A stretch of 64,000 nt of DNA from Ianthella basta. Taxonomy: Eukaryota > Porifera > Demospongiae > Verongiida > Ianthellidae. The stretch is taken from contig OZ025868.1 of NCBI GenBank assembly GCA_964019415.1, positions 8,737,776 through 8,801,775 of the forward strand, in the 5' to 3' direction. Positions 19,674-32,332 of this stretch are shown piece after piece. A program made the translations under genes and the position numbers. The notes under the pieces were generated by a model. The model saw only the letters and a list, made by a program, of their open reading frames with translations, was not told the origin of the DNA and did no database searches. The stretch's first letter is position 1; each line of letters starts with the position of its first letter.

Positions 19674-22600
19674 ATGCTGGTGCCCGTTCTACTCTGTTTA
19701 AGTGCCGTAGCAAACGTCGCTGTGTGCAGCGGCCATTCAGCTCTGGAAGCAAAGTACAGCTACTCACTGGTGCTGAGTAACCTTAACTACGAGCTGTACT
19801 GGTCTTTCGACCCGGCCAACAACAACGTCTCCATCGTTGTACGCGTCAAGACGCTGGGATGGGTTGGTCTGGGCGTGTCGGAGAAAGGTGGAATGGAGAA
19901 CGCGGACATTGTAACTGGCCGAGTCGTGAATGGAAACGCCGAACTGACGGTACGTGCAGTTAGCTTTTGTCCACGAGAGAATAGATACAGATAGCTACAA
20001 CTGCAGTGGTGGTTCAGCTACTTTGCTTTTGTAGGATCGCTTTGCAACCATGCAAGGGTACCCTTCTTCGGACACGACACATAACTGGTTTCTGATTGGA
20101 GGTAGTGAGAGTGACGGGTGGACGACTTTGGAGTTCTGGCGGTACCTCGACACGAGAGATACAGTTTCAGACAGAGTTATTTCTAAGGTGTGTAAGCTAT
20201 TTCATTCACCGATTGGCTGCAACAAACTCATTCTTTGTACCATGCGTGTTTTGCTATACGTATGTGTAGATAGCTATTTATTAAGCATTTCACATGCATG
20301 TAGGGAGACAGTGCCTGCCGTGCTGGCAAAGGTGAGTAGGTGAATAGATCAAGAGCAACAGATTTATATGCAGCTGCATGATTGGCGGACATTTTTGGCC
20401 ACCAAGTCCTTCTGTCAGCTGCGTACAAAGTGAAAATTAATGTAGTGTGAGACCGTGCTAACAGCCCGTTTACACAACGCGGTGGAACAGTTCCAGAACG
20501 GTTCCTATACTGTAGTGTAATAAACGGGCGGGTAGGCGGCTCAAACCGGTCCAGAACCGTTCTGTTCGCTAGTGAAAATGATACCGCTCGTAAGCTGCAG
20601 CTTCAATTCTTCAGTAGCAACCTGTATCGTGCTCTACTGGTTGAAAGCGTGCTCTACTGGCATCTTCCAACCAGTAGTAGCGTTGCGTGACCAAAGAGAC
20701 TTTTACGTGTAAGTAAGGACGCCCATCTGGCTTACACTTACTGGTATGTTGGCCACTCCTACCACCTAAACACACAGGTGGGTCGGGTATAATTTTCGGA
20801 CCAAAACGGACCGACCGGACCGGACCAATACATTAGGTAGGGGCCTGTGCGGTCGATCAGAAAGCTGCTACTCACACTTTCGCCCTTTGTATCGACCTGT
20901 CTGCACTAGGTTGGCTTTCTCTGTGCTTGGTACGACTCTCCAGACGGGACCAGTAAGTTAGAGCACCACTCGGCTAACTGACATTTACTATTTTATGTAG
21001 AAACATCCTGTCGCAAGCCGAACAGCGCTCTAATTTACTGGAGAGTCTTACCAAGCGCAAAGAAAACTAATGGAGAGTAAGACAAGTCAATACAAAGGGC
21101 AAAAGTGTGAGTAGCAGCTTTTGATCGACCGCATAAGCCCTTATTTAATGTATTGGTCCGGTCCGTTCTGGTCCGAAAATTATACACGGCCCACAGTTGC
21201 AGGTGGTACAAGTTGATGTAGTTGTGGTTGTGACGTCAAAACAGTACAATACACTGAGGCACATGCCTTGTACCACCTGCACCTGTGTGTGTACACTAGC
21301 AGGCCTGTCTGCGATGTGACCAGAGGGACCCGGTGTACAAGTGGCAGGAGTGGCCAACATACCAGTAAGTGTAAGCCGGCTGAGTGTCCTTAGCATGTCC
21401 GCACATGCTAGGGTGATTGCTTGGGTGATGGCTTACACTTATTGGTATGCATTGTCTACGTACTGTAGTGTAAACGCATGTGGAACGATTCTAAAGCGAA
21501 CCGTTTCCTGCGGAACGATACCACCTCGGGTAGGTGGTCCAAACCAGTCCAGAACCGTTCCGTTTGCTAGTGAAAACGATATCGTTCGTAAGCGGCTGTT
21601 CACGCCACTTATCTCGCGCGTAACTACGGGTAGTTCGAGAGCACAGAGAAGCTTCAGTAGTTCAATTCTTCAGTAGAGATTGTGCTCTATAAACAGGTAA
21701 AAACAATGGCTGGTGTCTGGAGTGACGCAGAGGTGCTTCTTTCGATCGAAATGTGTATGGGAGAGGGCTGCTCAGGCAGCAATTACCGATAACTACGCCT
21801 TTCGCTCAGAAATTCGGCGCTTAAGCAATGGAAATCGTCTGTTGGAGGTTGTTCATTTTCCGCATTTTATTTGCACTACTCGAACCTGTTTTGTTGTAAA
21901 TAGTGTAAACAGGGGCTGAACCGATGAGAGCCAAGCCATAGAACGGTTCTTATAACTCAGGGCCGGGGGAACCGCTCCGGCCACTCCGGCCATGGCCGGA
22001 CCAAAGTTTTGTGAGCCAGCTAGGAAATTGTCAGCTAGAGCTAAAATTAACGTTAGCCGTCAGGAACTTACTATTAGTTGCCAAAGAGATCATGAATTGA
22101 AGGCTCTAACTGCCTTCAAATGGAGTAATTCAATTGCAGTGAGTAACCACTTTGGGAATTAGCTAATATTCAAGCGAGCTGCGGGCGCAACTATGTTGCG
22201 AGGTCGCCGCCGCCATTTTGATGACGAATTATGACGTGTTAGAGAACACAATGGCTGCCGCCGCGACAGAAGAAGCTTAAAACCAAGGATAACTCCAAAA
22301 GACTTAAAGGAAGATGCCCTATATCCTAGGAAGACACTTTCTGGGTCGTGCTCCATAATCTTTAAACGTCTTGGATGTTTAACTAGCACTTAGGCTTTTC
22401 TAAGCTGAAATTCTTTACAATTTGTAGTCCTAAAGGGCATGAGGATGGGAGAGGGAAGCTTCCCCGCAAACATTCAGGCTCTCCCCCCCCCCCCCCTCCC
22501 CCAATGTTTTCAAATTGCAGTAAAAATATGACATTAATGTGCAGTTAATGTATGAAAGAAAAGTGCTTTTGGACTGCACAGAGTGCACCAGAACCAATCT

Positions 22601-25600
22601 TGGAGGACACAAACCCCAAAATTTACCTAGGGGCACGAACTTGAACTATGTACCCGTTCCCCCTCCCCATTTGTCTATCTTGCTATAATTTTGTCTGTTG
22701 TGTAGCTACACCATCAAGATGAGTAGCTATGTAGTATTGCTTAAACGATGTCTTGGCATTCCAAATGGCCTGAGCAAATGTGCCAACCTTCCCCCGGCCC
22801 TGTAACTGGTTAGGGAACCGTTCCACTAGTGTAAACGGGCTGTAAGGGTGACAGTGAGTGTGTGATCAAATTCTATATTATAATAGTAGTGTGTACATAA
22901 CTATTGTGACCTTCAGGGACGCCTTATGTGTGAGGTATGGGTGGCAGCTCGAGAGACTTCCCTCTCACTGCGCGTGCGGGGAGACCCTAAGCCTCAACCA
23001 CGCACTCAGCTGCTTGAAGGGTGCCATGCCATCTATCCGGCACAATCACATAAGGGATTTGCTCGCACAGTTCCTCACAGAGGTCTGCCCGAATGTGGCC
23101 ATAGAGCCAGCCCTGCAGCCACTAACAGGAGAGACCTTCCCGCAGAGTAGCACCAACATGGATGATAGAGCAAGACTGGATGTGAAAGCGCAAAACTTTT
23201 GGGATAGCAGTAGGAGTAGTACCGTATCCGCTCTAAAATTTCGTCTTTTGAGGCAATTAGAGCTGGAATGGAGAAGACCGTCGAAGATGACGAATATTTA
23301 GAGTTTTCGGACGAAACATTAGAGCGAAGACGAAACATTAGAGAGTTTTTCAGTATGGGCGTTTCTTGCTGAAATGGCCGCTTTCACGTTGACCGGGTGA
23401 ACAGCAGTGCGAGGCTACCGCCAGAAGAGAAGGATGTGGAGACGATTCGTGATCACTGAACTCCATTGTCGCACCAGAAGGAAAATGAACGGCGTACACA
23501 GCGTCGAGAAGGCTTATAGACGAATGGAACAATGCCAGAAGGACGAAGACAACAGCGAGTGCTGTTAGCTTTGCTCCTAGGCTTTGTTCCTTGGCCGTCG
23601 CAGCCATATTGCAGGCATTTCCGACGAATATTTAGAACGCTTCCTGTTCATGACGAAAATTAGAGGCCAATGGCGGAAATTAGAGAGACAGGACATTCGT
23701 CACGATTAGAGTACACTTGAGCATATTTTTTCCCCTGACAAAAATTAGAATGACGAATTTTTAGAGCGAATACAGTACATACTTTGACGTAAGAGTGTTT
23801 AACTCACACACACCCTCCAACTGCAAAACGTCTACTGCAGCTTGCTACCGGAAACATGAGCTCAAGAAGAGAAGGGCGTACGAAGGGAGGATCCTTGAAG
23901 TAGAGCTCTTTCACTCCAATTGTCCTGTCAACAAGTGGTGGATGGGGGCCGTCAGCTACTGTAGCCTTCAGGAGGCTTGCTGGTCTTCTATCGGTCAAGC
24001 ACACCCAGCCTTACAGCACAACTCTGGGATTCATGCGGTGCAAGATCGCTTTCTCTCTCCTCGATTCCACTATCATGTGCCTCCGAGGAGCCAGATCTTC
24101 ATTCCACAGTCCCGCCCACAACACGATTGGTGGACAGGACCAGCCGTTGGACCTCATCGCAAGTGAGGCCCGGCTGTCTGATTGACTTCACCTGACTGAC
24201 GATTAGCTTGTACTGTCTACTGCCATGAAAAGTGCTTTCATGTAACAAGTTATTATAATTATTGTTTCTCTGTGTGTTTATGTAAATATTGTACCACAGG
24301 CAGTGCGCATGTGTGCCTGATTATTATTATTCATTCAGAAAAAAAAACATAACTATTGTGTGTATACAGATGTAGCCAATCTGTAGTAGTACATCTGTAG
24401 TGAATTTATATTATAGCAATATAGTAGTGTCTTTGAGCGCATAATGCATGATCAAGCAATGCATTAACAATCTGATACTGGCATCTTACTTGTCAATGCG
24501 TGTTGTAATATCTGTTTTACTCCTTGTATATATGTAACTCATGACATGCAGACATTCAACCCTGTCATCTATGCGTGGGGCACAACTGACACAGTGGCGT
24601 ATCACATGACCAGAAGAGGTAGCCAGGCAGTTAACTTTGTCCAGGGAGACAAGGGACCTCCACTGCCTCCAGAAGCCAAGACATTTCAGCTGCGTGTTAA
24701 CAATGTAAGTTAATGCAGTATTCACTTTCATTGTGACCATTGATAGAGCTAGCTGAATGCCCACCATTGAGGTGGGTTCCCAGCATATTGTTTGAAATTT
24801 GAGCGTTGAACCAATCAAAACTGTCCATTTAAATTGGGAGCATTCCATAGACTCCCTGCGTATAACTCCGTGCAAAAAGAATTTACTTATATTAATCCAT
24901 TTTGTCTAAAGGAGTCCAGTGGCGAAGGCACTAACCATCTTAAGTCACCCCCTGTATTGCCGTGACATACTCTTCCATGTTTGGTAAAAATTGGTGGAAG
25001 ATGTGGGTTATGGCAACATTGTTTACATAAGGTGAACCATGTGGTAATGTCACATTCTTCTATGTTACCATGGCTACGCATGTAACTGGACGTGATGTGC
25101 GTGTGATTTGAGTGTCTGAATTGAGTAAAAATGCAGAATTTGTCCTCCCTGTATGAAGCATTTACAAAGAAAAGCGTTCTTCGCTGCAGCAAAACGTCCG
25201 CGCGCTGCTCGAAGAAGGTGCGCAGTCATTTTCGAGGCTTTTGTTCGAACAAATTTTGATGTTTTAGCAGGGATTCATGATAATGTCACATGATACGCCT
25301 AGCAAAGTGGCTACTTCACCGCTGCTGTCAATAAACGGCTGTGCCGTACCTGTCGAGAAGGTTTTTTGTGAGATGAAGATAGAAATGGTTAGTCAACTAA
25401 ATTCTCTAGCTTCTCCATGTGGGCAAAAGTTACGCAAGGGACCTATCTAGAGTTACACATCCCTAAATGTTTCTAACCGGCAAGTAGTCGCAGTTTTCTT
25501 ATCATAGCTTCACAGCAGAATGATTTAACAACTTTGCCCACATGGAAAAGTTAGATAGCACAAATGCGCATCGAATGATGCCATTTTCTTCAATCTGAGA

Positions 25601-28600
25601 CTTTCCCTTCAATACGGCAACGGCATTTACCTCTATTTTAGTGCCTTCACTATCGTCGCTATAACTTACTGTAGTAAAGCTCTATTTACAAAAGTCATGC
25701 ACAGCGTTACAAAGGGGTTCTTTGCCTCTACCGTGGTACCTGTCCTGTTCTGATCCAGCTGCGCCTGTACGAGATATAAGCGGAAACACGAAGGTCAAAA
25801 TCGGCCGCACGCAGCACCCGCATTGTTTACATAGCAATAACTCACATGTGCATGGACACATCCCACATGCACAATTGGTAGGCTATAATTAGTCATATGC
25901 ACATCTTGCACTGTATCAATTTTATATGCATGTGGAGTAATGACCTTGCATGCAATAATTGTACACTTTCCATTCAGGTGACTATTCCAGGTAAGGATAC
26001 CACTTACTGGTGCGAGGGTTTCATGCTGCCAGAGGAGATTAGGAATAAATCAAAGCATATTATCAAGGTATGCAAAAATATTATATATTATATACACCGT
26101 TACCATGGTATCTATACAGGAGGATATATTCACTATCTGTGGTGTTATACTGCACTGCAATGTTATTGTTATCATAATCCAAATGTGGGTAAGAATTATC
26201 ATAACTGTGAACTGTAACCAAACAAGCTAGCATAGATAGGGTAACAACGTAGCTAACTAGCTACATAGCCAAATCTTCCTTTTTCCTCTTTCTTGAAAGC
26301 CTCAGCATGTTCAATGATTGATACTTGTAGCTTTCCAAAGAGCTACAAAGAGCATTAGAACAGAAACTGACAATGCGTGACCTTCAAGGTGTTCTCCGGA
26401 TTCCTTCTGAGCCTCACTACAGCTCTCCTCCACCGTTCAAAGCTGTTCATTGCCCCTTACATACTACACATTTTGTTTCTAGGTCCAGAACCAGAACCTG
26501 GCATTGATTTCTATGTCGCCACTTCCGACGGCTCATCTCTCGGTCTTCATCACCTTCTATTGGTGCTTAAGACAGAGACGCTTCTTTGGTGCCACAGAAT
26601 TGTCTTCTCACTCACAATAACTTGTAAGTGAGATGTTATGCACTAGATTTCTACACAGGAAAATCTGATCATAAGCGCACACATATGGAACAGTTAGTGT
26701 CATGCAATGATATTCGCCTTAGATGAATACACTGAACTCTGCACTGATCAATGCTCACCAACCAACAATACAATACAAGTCAGAGCTACTAGTACTAGTA
26801 TTGCCCACTACTAATACTAGTCAGAGTCAAAGGCATGGTCACTAATAATAGTTATCCTAAATACCACTACATATGGTAACATTGCAACACAATAACACTA
26901 TAGCAGCTACCATTATGCAGTGTTAGTCAACAGTCCACCACAGTTACAACATCTCCTTGCCTTTTAGAGTCATCCTTGGTTGTGCCCTAATGCTGCAGCT
27001 CACTTGCCGCTTGACAATTTAGTGAGAAGACTTGCTGCCATCATTTCAAGCAGCTTTTGTCATTATGGCAATCTTGTGACCAGGCACAAAATGGAAGAAG
27101 CCAATGACGTCATCTAATGTTGCCATGCCAAAGGATGATTTAAGCACTAAGCATCAATCACCTCGCAATTTGCAAACATCCAAGACTTCAAATTTGTTCC
27201 CTTCGTACCCAAACTCTTCCTTGTCATCTGAACTTTCGTTTCATGCAGCCACCAAATATGACATTTTATGATGATTCAAGCCTAATCATGCCTTCATCAC
27301 ATGGCATCATGTGCATAGCCATGGCAACATGGATATTCACAGCTTTTCAGTGCCAAAACCACAGGATACAGCTAATGTAAACGGCAGTGGACATGTCCCA
27401 ATGCTATAGCTATAGCTAGTATCAGTTTCGAACAGTTGTCTTCTGCGAAAGGCCTATAATGTGCACTGCTTCCTTGGCATCAATGCAGAACTTGGTGAAC
27501 TTCTGAATTATGCAATATAAGAGCCATACTGTGCACTAAAGTTTTCCATCACCATGCAGTTAGTTGGGAAAATTCTGTATTATGCACAATTATTCTTTAG
27601 AATCATGTATGGAAATGGTGCTCAATTCTAGCTATAATTGCTGACTAGGAGGTGCTCAAGGGATTTGGCCACATAACTCAAGGTCATGCAGCACTCTGGT
27701 GCCAAATGGTCTAAACTTACTCCCACAGACTCCAATAGGTCAACATTTTAGCTATTGTAGATACTAAAAGAACTGCTGGGAATTCAACATACTGAAGCTG
27801 GTTACCAATCTTTTTGAATGTGTCCACATCATTAGTAGTGAGCTTATATAGCACCAAAGATGCACATGCAAATAGACAGTGATACGTACATGGTATATAC
27901 AATTACAAGCAAGCGTGGCCTTTGGCCACACTCACTCCATGTTGCATTGCCCAGTGGACAGTGCAGGCCATCCATCACCATTTGGGTGATTGCAGCTGGG
28001 TGACACTGCCTGGGTATAGTGCTGATCTTGTTTGCACTGACGTTGGCCACTGACATACACTTGCATGCACATAATACATATAGCTAGCCACACCCACACC
28101 ATGTTATAAGAATTGCGTGGTCATGTCTTTTCTTAGCCAATAAGGCAGTGCCCAAGCCAAGCAAGCTTTCTGCACATTTGCTTACTTCGCAATAGAGAAA
28201 GGGCTTTCAGCAACCCAGAATGCTGACAGCTAAAGTACCCAAACAGTGAAACAAAATACCCACTTACTGATAGCCAGAGCAGTACCCTCGCACCAGACAA
28301 TTACAGTAAACCTCTGCACAAGTGCGAGTCGTGCCTGGGAGACCCAAACTGAGGAACATGGAGTGTCTAAGAGATGGCTTACTGCAAGGCACATGCATAC
28401 GGCCAGAGCGGCCATGTTTGTGATTACGTCAATTCATCGTCCAATCAGATGTCCATTTATAATGCCCTGCACAAGCAAACAAACAAACAAACGCACAGAC
28501 TAAAAAAGATTAAATCAGACAGCATGGTAGTGCTGTCTATGTGGGGATGGTGGTGATTGTTTGTATGCTGTAATACAAACAAAAAGTAGTGCTACTCCTG

Positions 28601-31600
28601 AACAGAAGTGAGAGCTAGTGAAAGAAACCGTCTATGAAGAAGGGAGGCTGTACAGTATTCAGAGCTAACCTTATTTCCAAGTGCAAGCATGCTGTCGGGC
28701 AGAAAGCGTCGTTGTCATTTTTCGTTTTCGCCTTCTTCTTCTTTTTCTTCTCCGTCAGCTGTAGCTCACGAATGACAAGGAGTAAAACAACAACTAGTTC
28801 GCAGTTCTTCTGATCCCTTTCCTGGCTAGTGCCTTTTGTAGTTAGGAAATGCTGCGGCATAGTATGGCATGTGGCGATTCTCCAGTCTACGGGGTCCATA
28901 GCTATGGGACATCTGCCATTTTCCCATGACATAATTGGCAACCGGTTGCAACGACCTACATTGTTTGTTTCTCCGGCCTAATCCTTTCAGTTGCGTTTCA
29001 ATCATTAGTTCCACAACGCGGCCAGATGTTCCAGAGTGCATGTGGGACATGCTTTGACCGACATTCACCCGCATGCTATTTCGGAGGTTATCGGGGGTCG
29101 TGCCATTTGGCAGCCATTTTCACTTACTGTGCGGTTGCTTCTGGCCTCAATTTCCGCATTTGTTTGGCGGTGCAGAGCTAGCTGTTACTTCCAGTTCCAC
29201 TCTACAATCATTCTGCATTCAAGGGTATACAGTAGATATAGTGCAGCTCTTTTGTATGCATGTAGGGACTGTACATGTAGACCGCCTGTGGTGTGCGTAT
29301 ATACGTAGCTATAACCAATATCCCTCCAGACAGTGAGTCAGAGTGCATGGCAGCAAAATATGATATTGCCTACTGCCACGATTTTCTAGATCAAGTAATT
29401 TGGGTGGGGGGGGCTACAACTCCCCAGCCCCCCCCATCTTAGCCTTGTCACAGCTAAATCTGCAACATGATAGTCTATCCAAACAGAAGTAGTACATCTT
29501 GCATCCACCCACCACAGCCTACCCTAGGTTGCCCACCCAGCCACATCCCACAATGTGCTACTCACCCTGCCATGCATTTGGAGCACATTCCTTTATTGCC
29601 ACTGTTGTTTGGAAGCCTTTCAAGTAGATCAGCCATTGCCCGTGTGCAATTTGCATTCCATAAAAAGTCGATAAACAAGGGTGTGTAAAATGTTTCCTCC
29701 AAAGACAAAGGCAGATGTAGGGATGGTGCAGTGTGTCTCTGAAGGGCATGGCAAACCATCTGGCGGAAAAAAACATATATAGGAACAAGGAGGAGGGCCG
29801 GTCCATGCAAAGAGGGGGGTCAGCCTGTCCACACAAAACCCAGGACATTAACATTTGCTGGCTTTGAATACATTTGCACCATCCCTACATCTGGCAACAT
29901 TTTGTTGCACTAGCGGTCTTGCTACCATCCCCTATTTCTCTACCAGCATATTGTTATGCAATTGTGAGTGTGCAATAACAAGCTAAAGGGCTGCCACACT
30001 TGCAAGTAAATTGCATGCTTATTCCAGCTATGCATCTTCCCATGTGCACATCACCAAGCTGCATGCATACACCCATGTACATGACTAAAGCGCTGATGAG
30101 GAAAGGCTGTGCAGCTATATAGCAATTATTGCAGAATCTGGTACATGCACCCTGACGCATGCATATGTACAGGTGTGTTCTGATATACTGTAAGATACTA
30201 GCTGCCTGGATATACATATATGAAGGAACTTTACAAACGCTGGCAGGGAAGTGTGCAGTGTTTGTGCTGGCCTAGAGCTAAACAGTGTGGGCATGAAAGT
30301 GAGTTTGGTGGTTTGCAAGCAACAATGTAGTGAGCAGATATGGTAAGCATTGACACTGCAGTTGAGCTCAGTGGTTTGCTGGAGTCTCATGGCAGAGCCA
30401 GATGGCTACATAAGAGATGAACCCAAAGAATATGGAGCCTGCAACTGATACTTGCATGGAAACACGTAATGAATTGGAAAAGTAGAAGATCCCTAGATTC
30501 TAGAGCACAGCAAAGTAGACTGAGTAGCAAGCAATTTGCACAGATAACCCTGATGGAAAGGAAAGATAGAGCACAGCAAACCAGAGAGATGAGCAAATTG
30601 TAAGGCTGTACCTGTAGGTGTAAAGAGGAAGCTGAATAGCCGGAATGACTGTGCAGTAGTAGGAAGTGCAACAAAATGTTGCCAGATGTAGGGATGGTGC
30701 AAATGTATTCAAAGTCACCGAATGTTAATGTCATGGGTTTTGTGTGGACAGGCTGCCCCCCTCTTTGCATGGACTGGCCCTCCTCCTTGTTCCTACGATT
30801 TTCCACCAGGTGGTTTGCCATGCCCCTCAGAGACACACTGCACCATCCCTACATCTGCCTTTGTTATTGGAGGAAACACTTTTACACACCCTTTATATTA
30901 AGGATTAAGGATGAACATAAAGCCATTCACCATAAATAATGGAGTGATTGTCTATATAATTTGATGCACTTACAAAATTCATATGCATGCCCTATAGTGT
31001 ATGCATTTTATTTGAAAATGTCCATTTCTTTTGTATTGTCTGGTCTTACTTCAGTGCTTGGATTTATATTTCACTAATGTCTGCCTCCCTATGTTAGTTA
31101 GCATATATTATATACCAATTTAAAAATACATGTACTTTGTTATTGCAGTTCAGCGCTCTCATTCATGAGCCAGCCAGTGCCCATGTCCACCACATGCTGC
31201 TGTACACTTGCGATGGGTCTGGTATTGACTCATTCACCAACGAGGAACTGAGGGGAGCTGAATGTTTCACAAATGGCTTTTCCAACTCAGACCCAAAGCA
31301 ACAATGCATTATAGGAAACCTAGTGGCCGCATGGGCAGTTGGAGGAACTGTAAGAAGAAATGTTGTAGAAATGATTTCTGAGACAAATGACAGCTGCTTT
31401 GGCCATTGAAATGGTCTAGTGCATGGTTACGTTTGCAGGCCTGTATTGCTTTAAGTTGTAGTGTGTACGTAGGTCTCGCTGTCTTCCTGTTGGTAGCTTA
31501 TAGTTGGTCACTTCTTATCTGCAGGACTTTTACTATCCAGATGATGTCAGTTTCTCTCTTGGTGGTCCTGATTCATCTCCATACATGGTCATGGAGCTGC

Positions 31601-32248
31601 ACTATGACAACCCCTCTGAAGTGTCTGGTATGTTTTCACATAGTTGATGAGCACAGCCTGCATAAGTAAAGTGGATATTCAGTGGTACTGATTCAGTACT
31701 GTATATAGTATGACTGTGTCGTTGTAACTCAAAAGAAGACGTAAATGACTAATTTAATGCAATGACAGAAAATTGACGTGGCACCCCATCTTTAGTGTGA
31801 TATTGCAGCGGTTAATATGACTACAGCAACAGTATCTATAGAAACTTGGCATCCCATTCATGAAGTACATGCTTCAGTAGTGAAGTCTGAGATTGCACAT
31901 TGATTCATGATTTGTAGTCGCCATGTAGGGCACGCCACAGGCCTTCAGTGTTGTAGCAACAACAAAGGACACCTTAACACGAGTCAATTAGATTGCATCA
32001 GGTGTTGCATCAATTATGCATTTCTGTTATAATTCTAAAGATGTGCCAAAATGATCATCTGTATGCCCACATGCAGGTGTTGTGGATAATTCTGGATTCG
32101 AGTTTACTTTTCTTGATGATGGAAGATGTTCTGATGCTGGAATTCTACAAGTGGGACATGCTATTGGACATCAAATGATTATACCACCGAGACAGGAACA
32201 GTTTAATGTCTTTGGGATCTGTGGCACCAGCTGTACACAGGTCAATTT

Positions 32249-32332
<84 letters not shown>

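Noticed and set aside
23350-23607. 85-codon hydrophobic frame on the minus strand
   Set aside because: It lies wholly inside a MITE core with no splice context. Captured host sequence is possible but unsupported.
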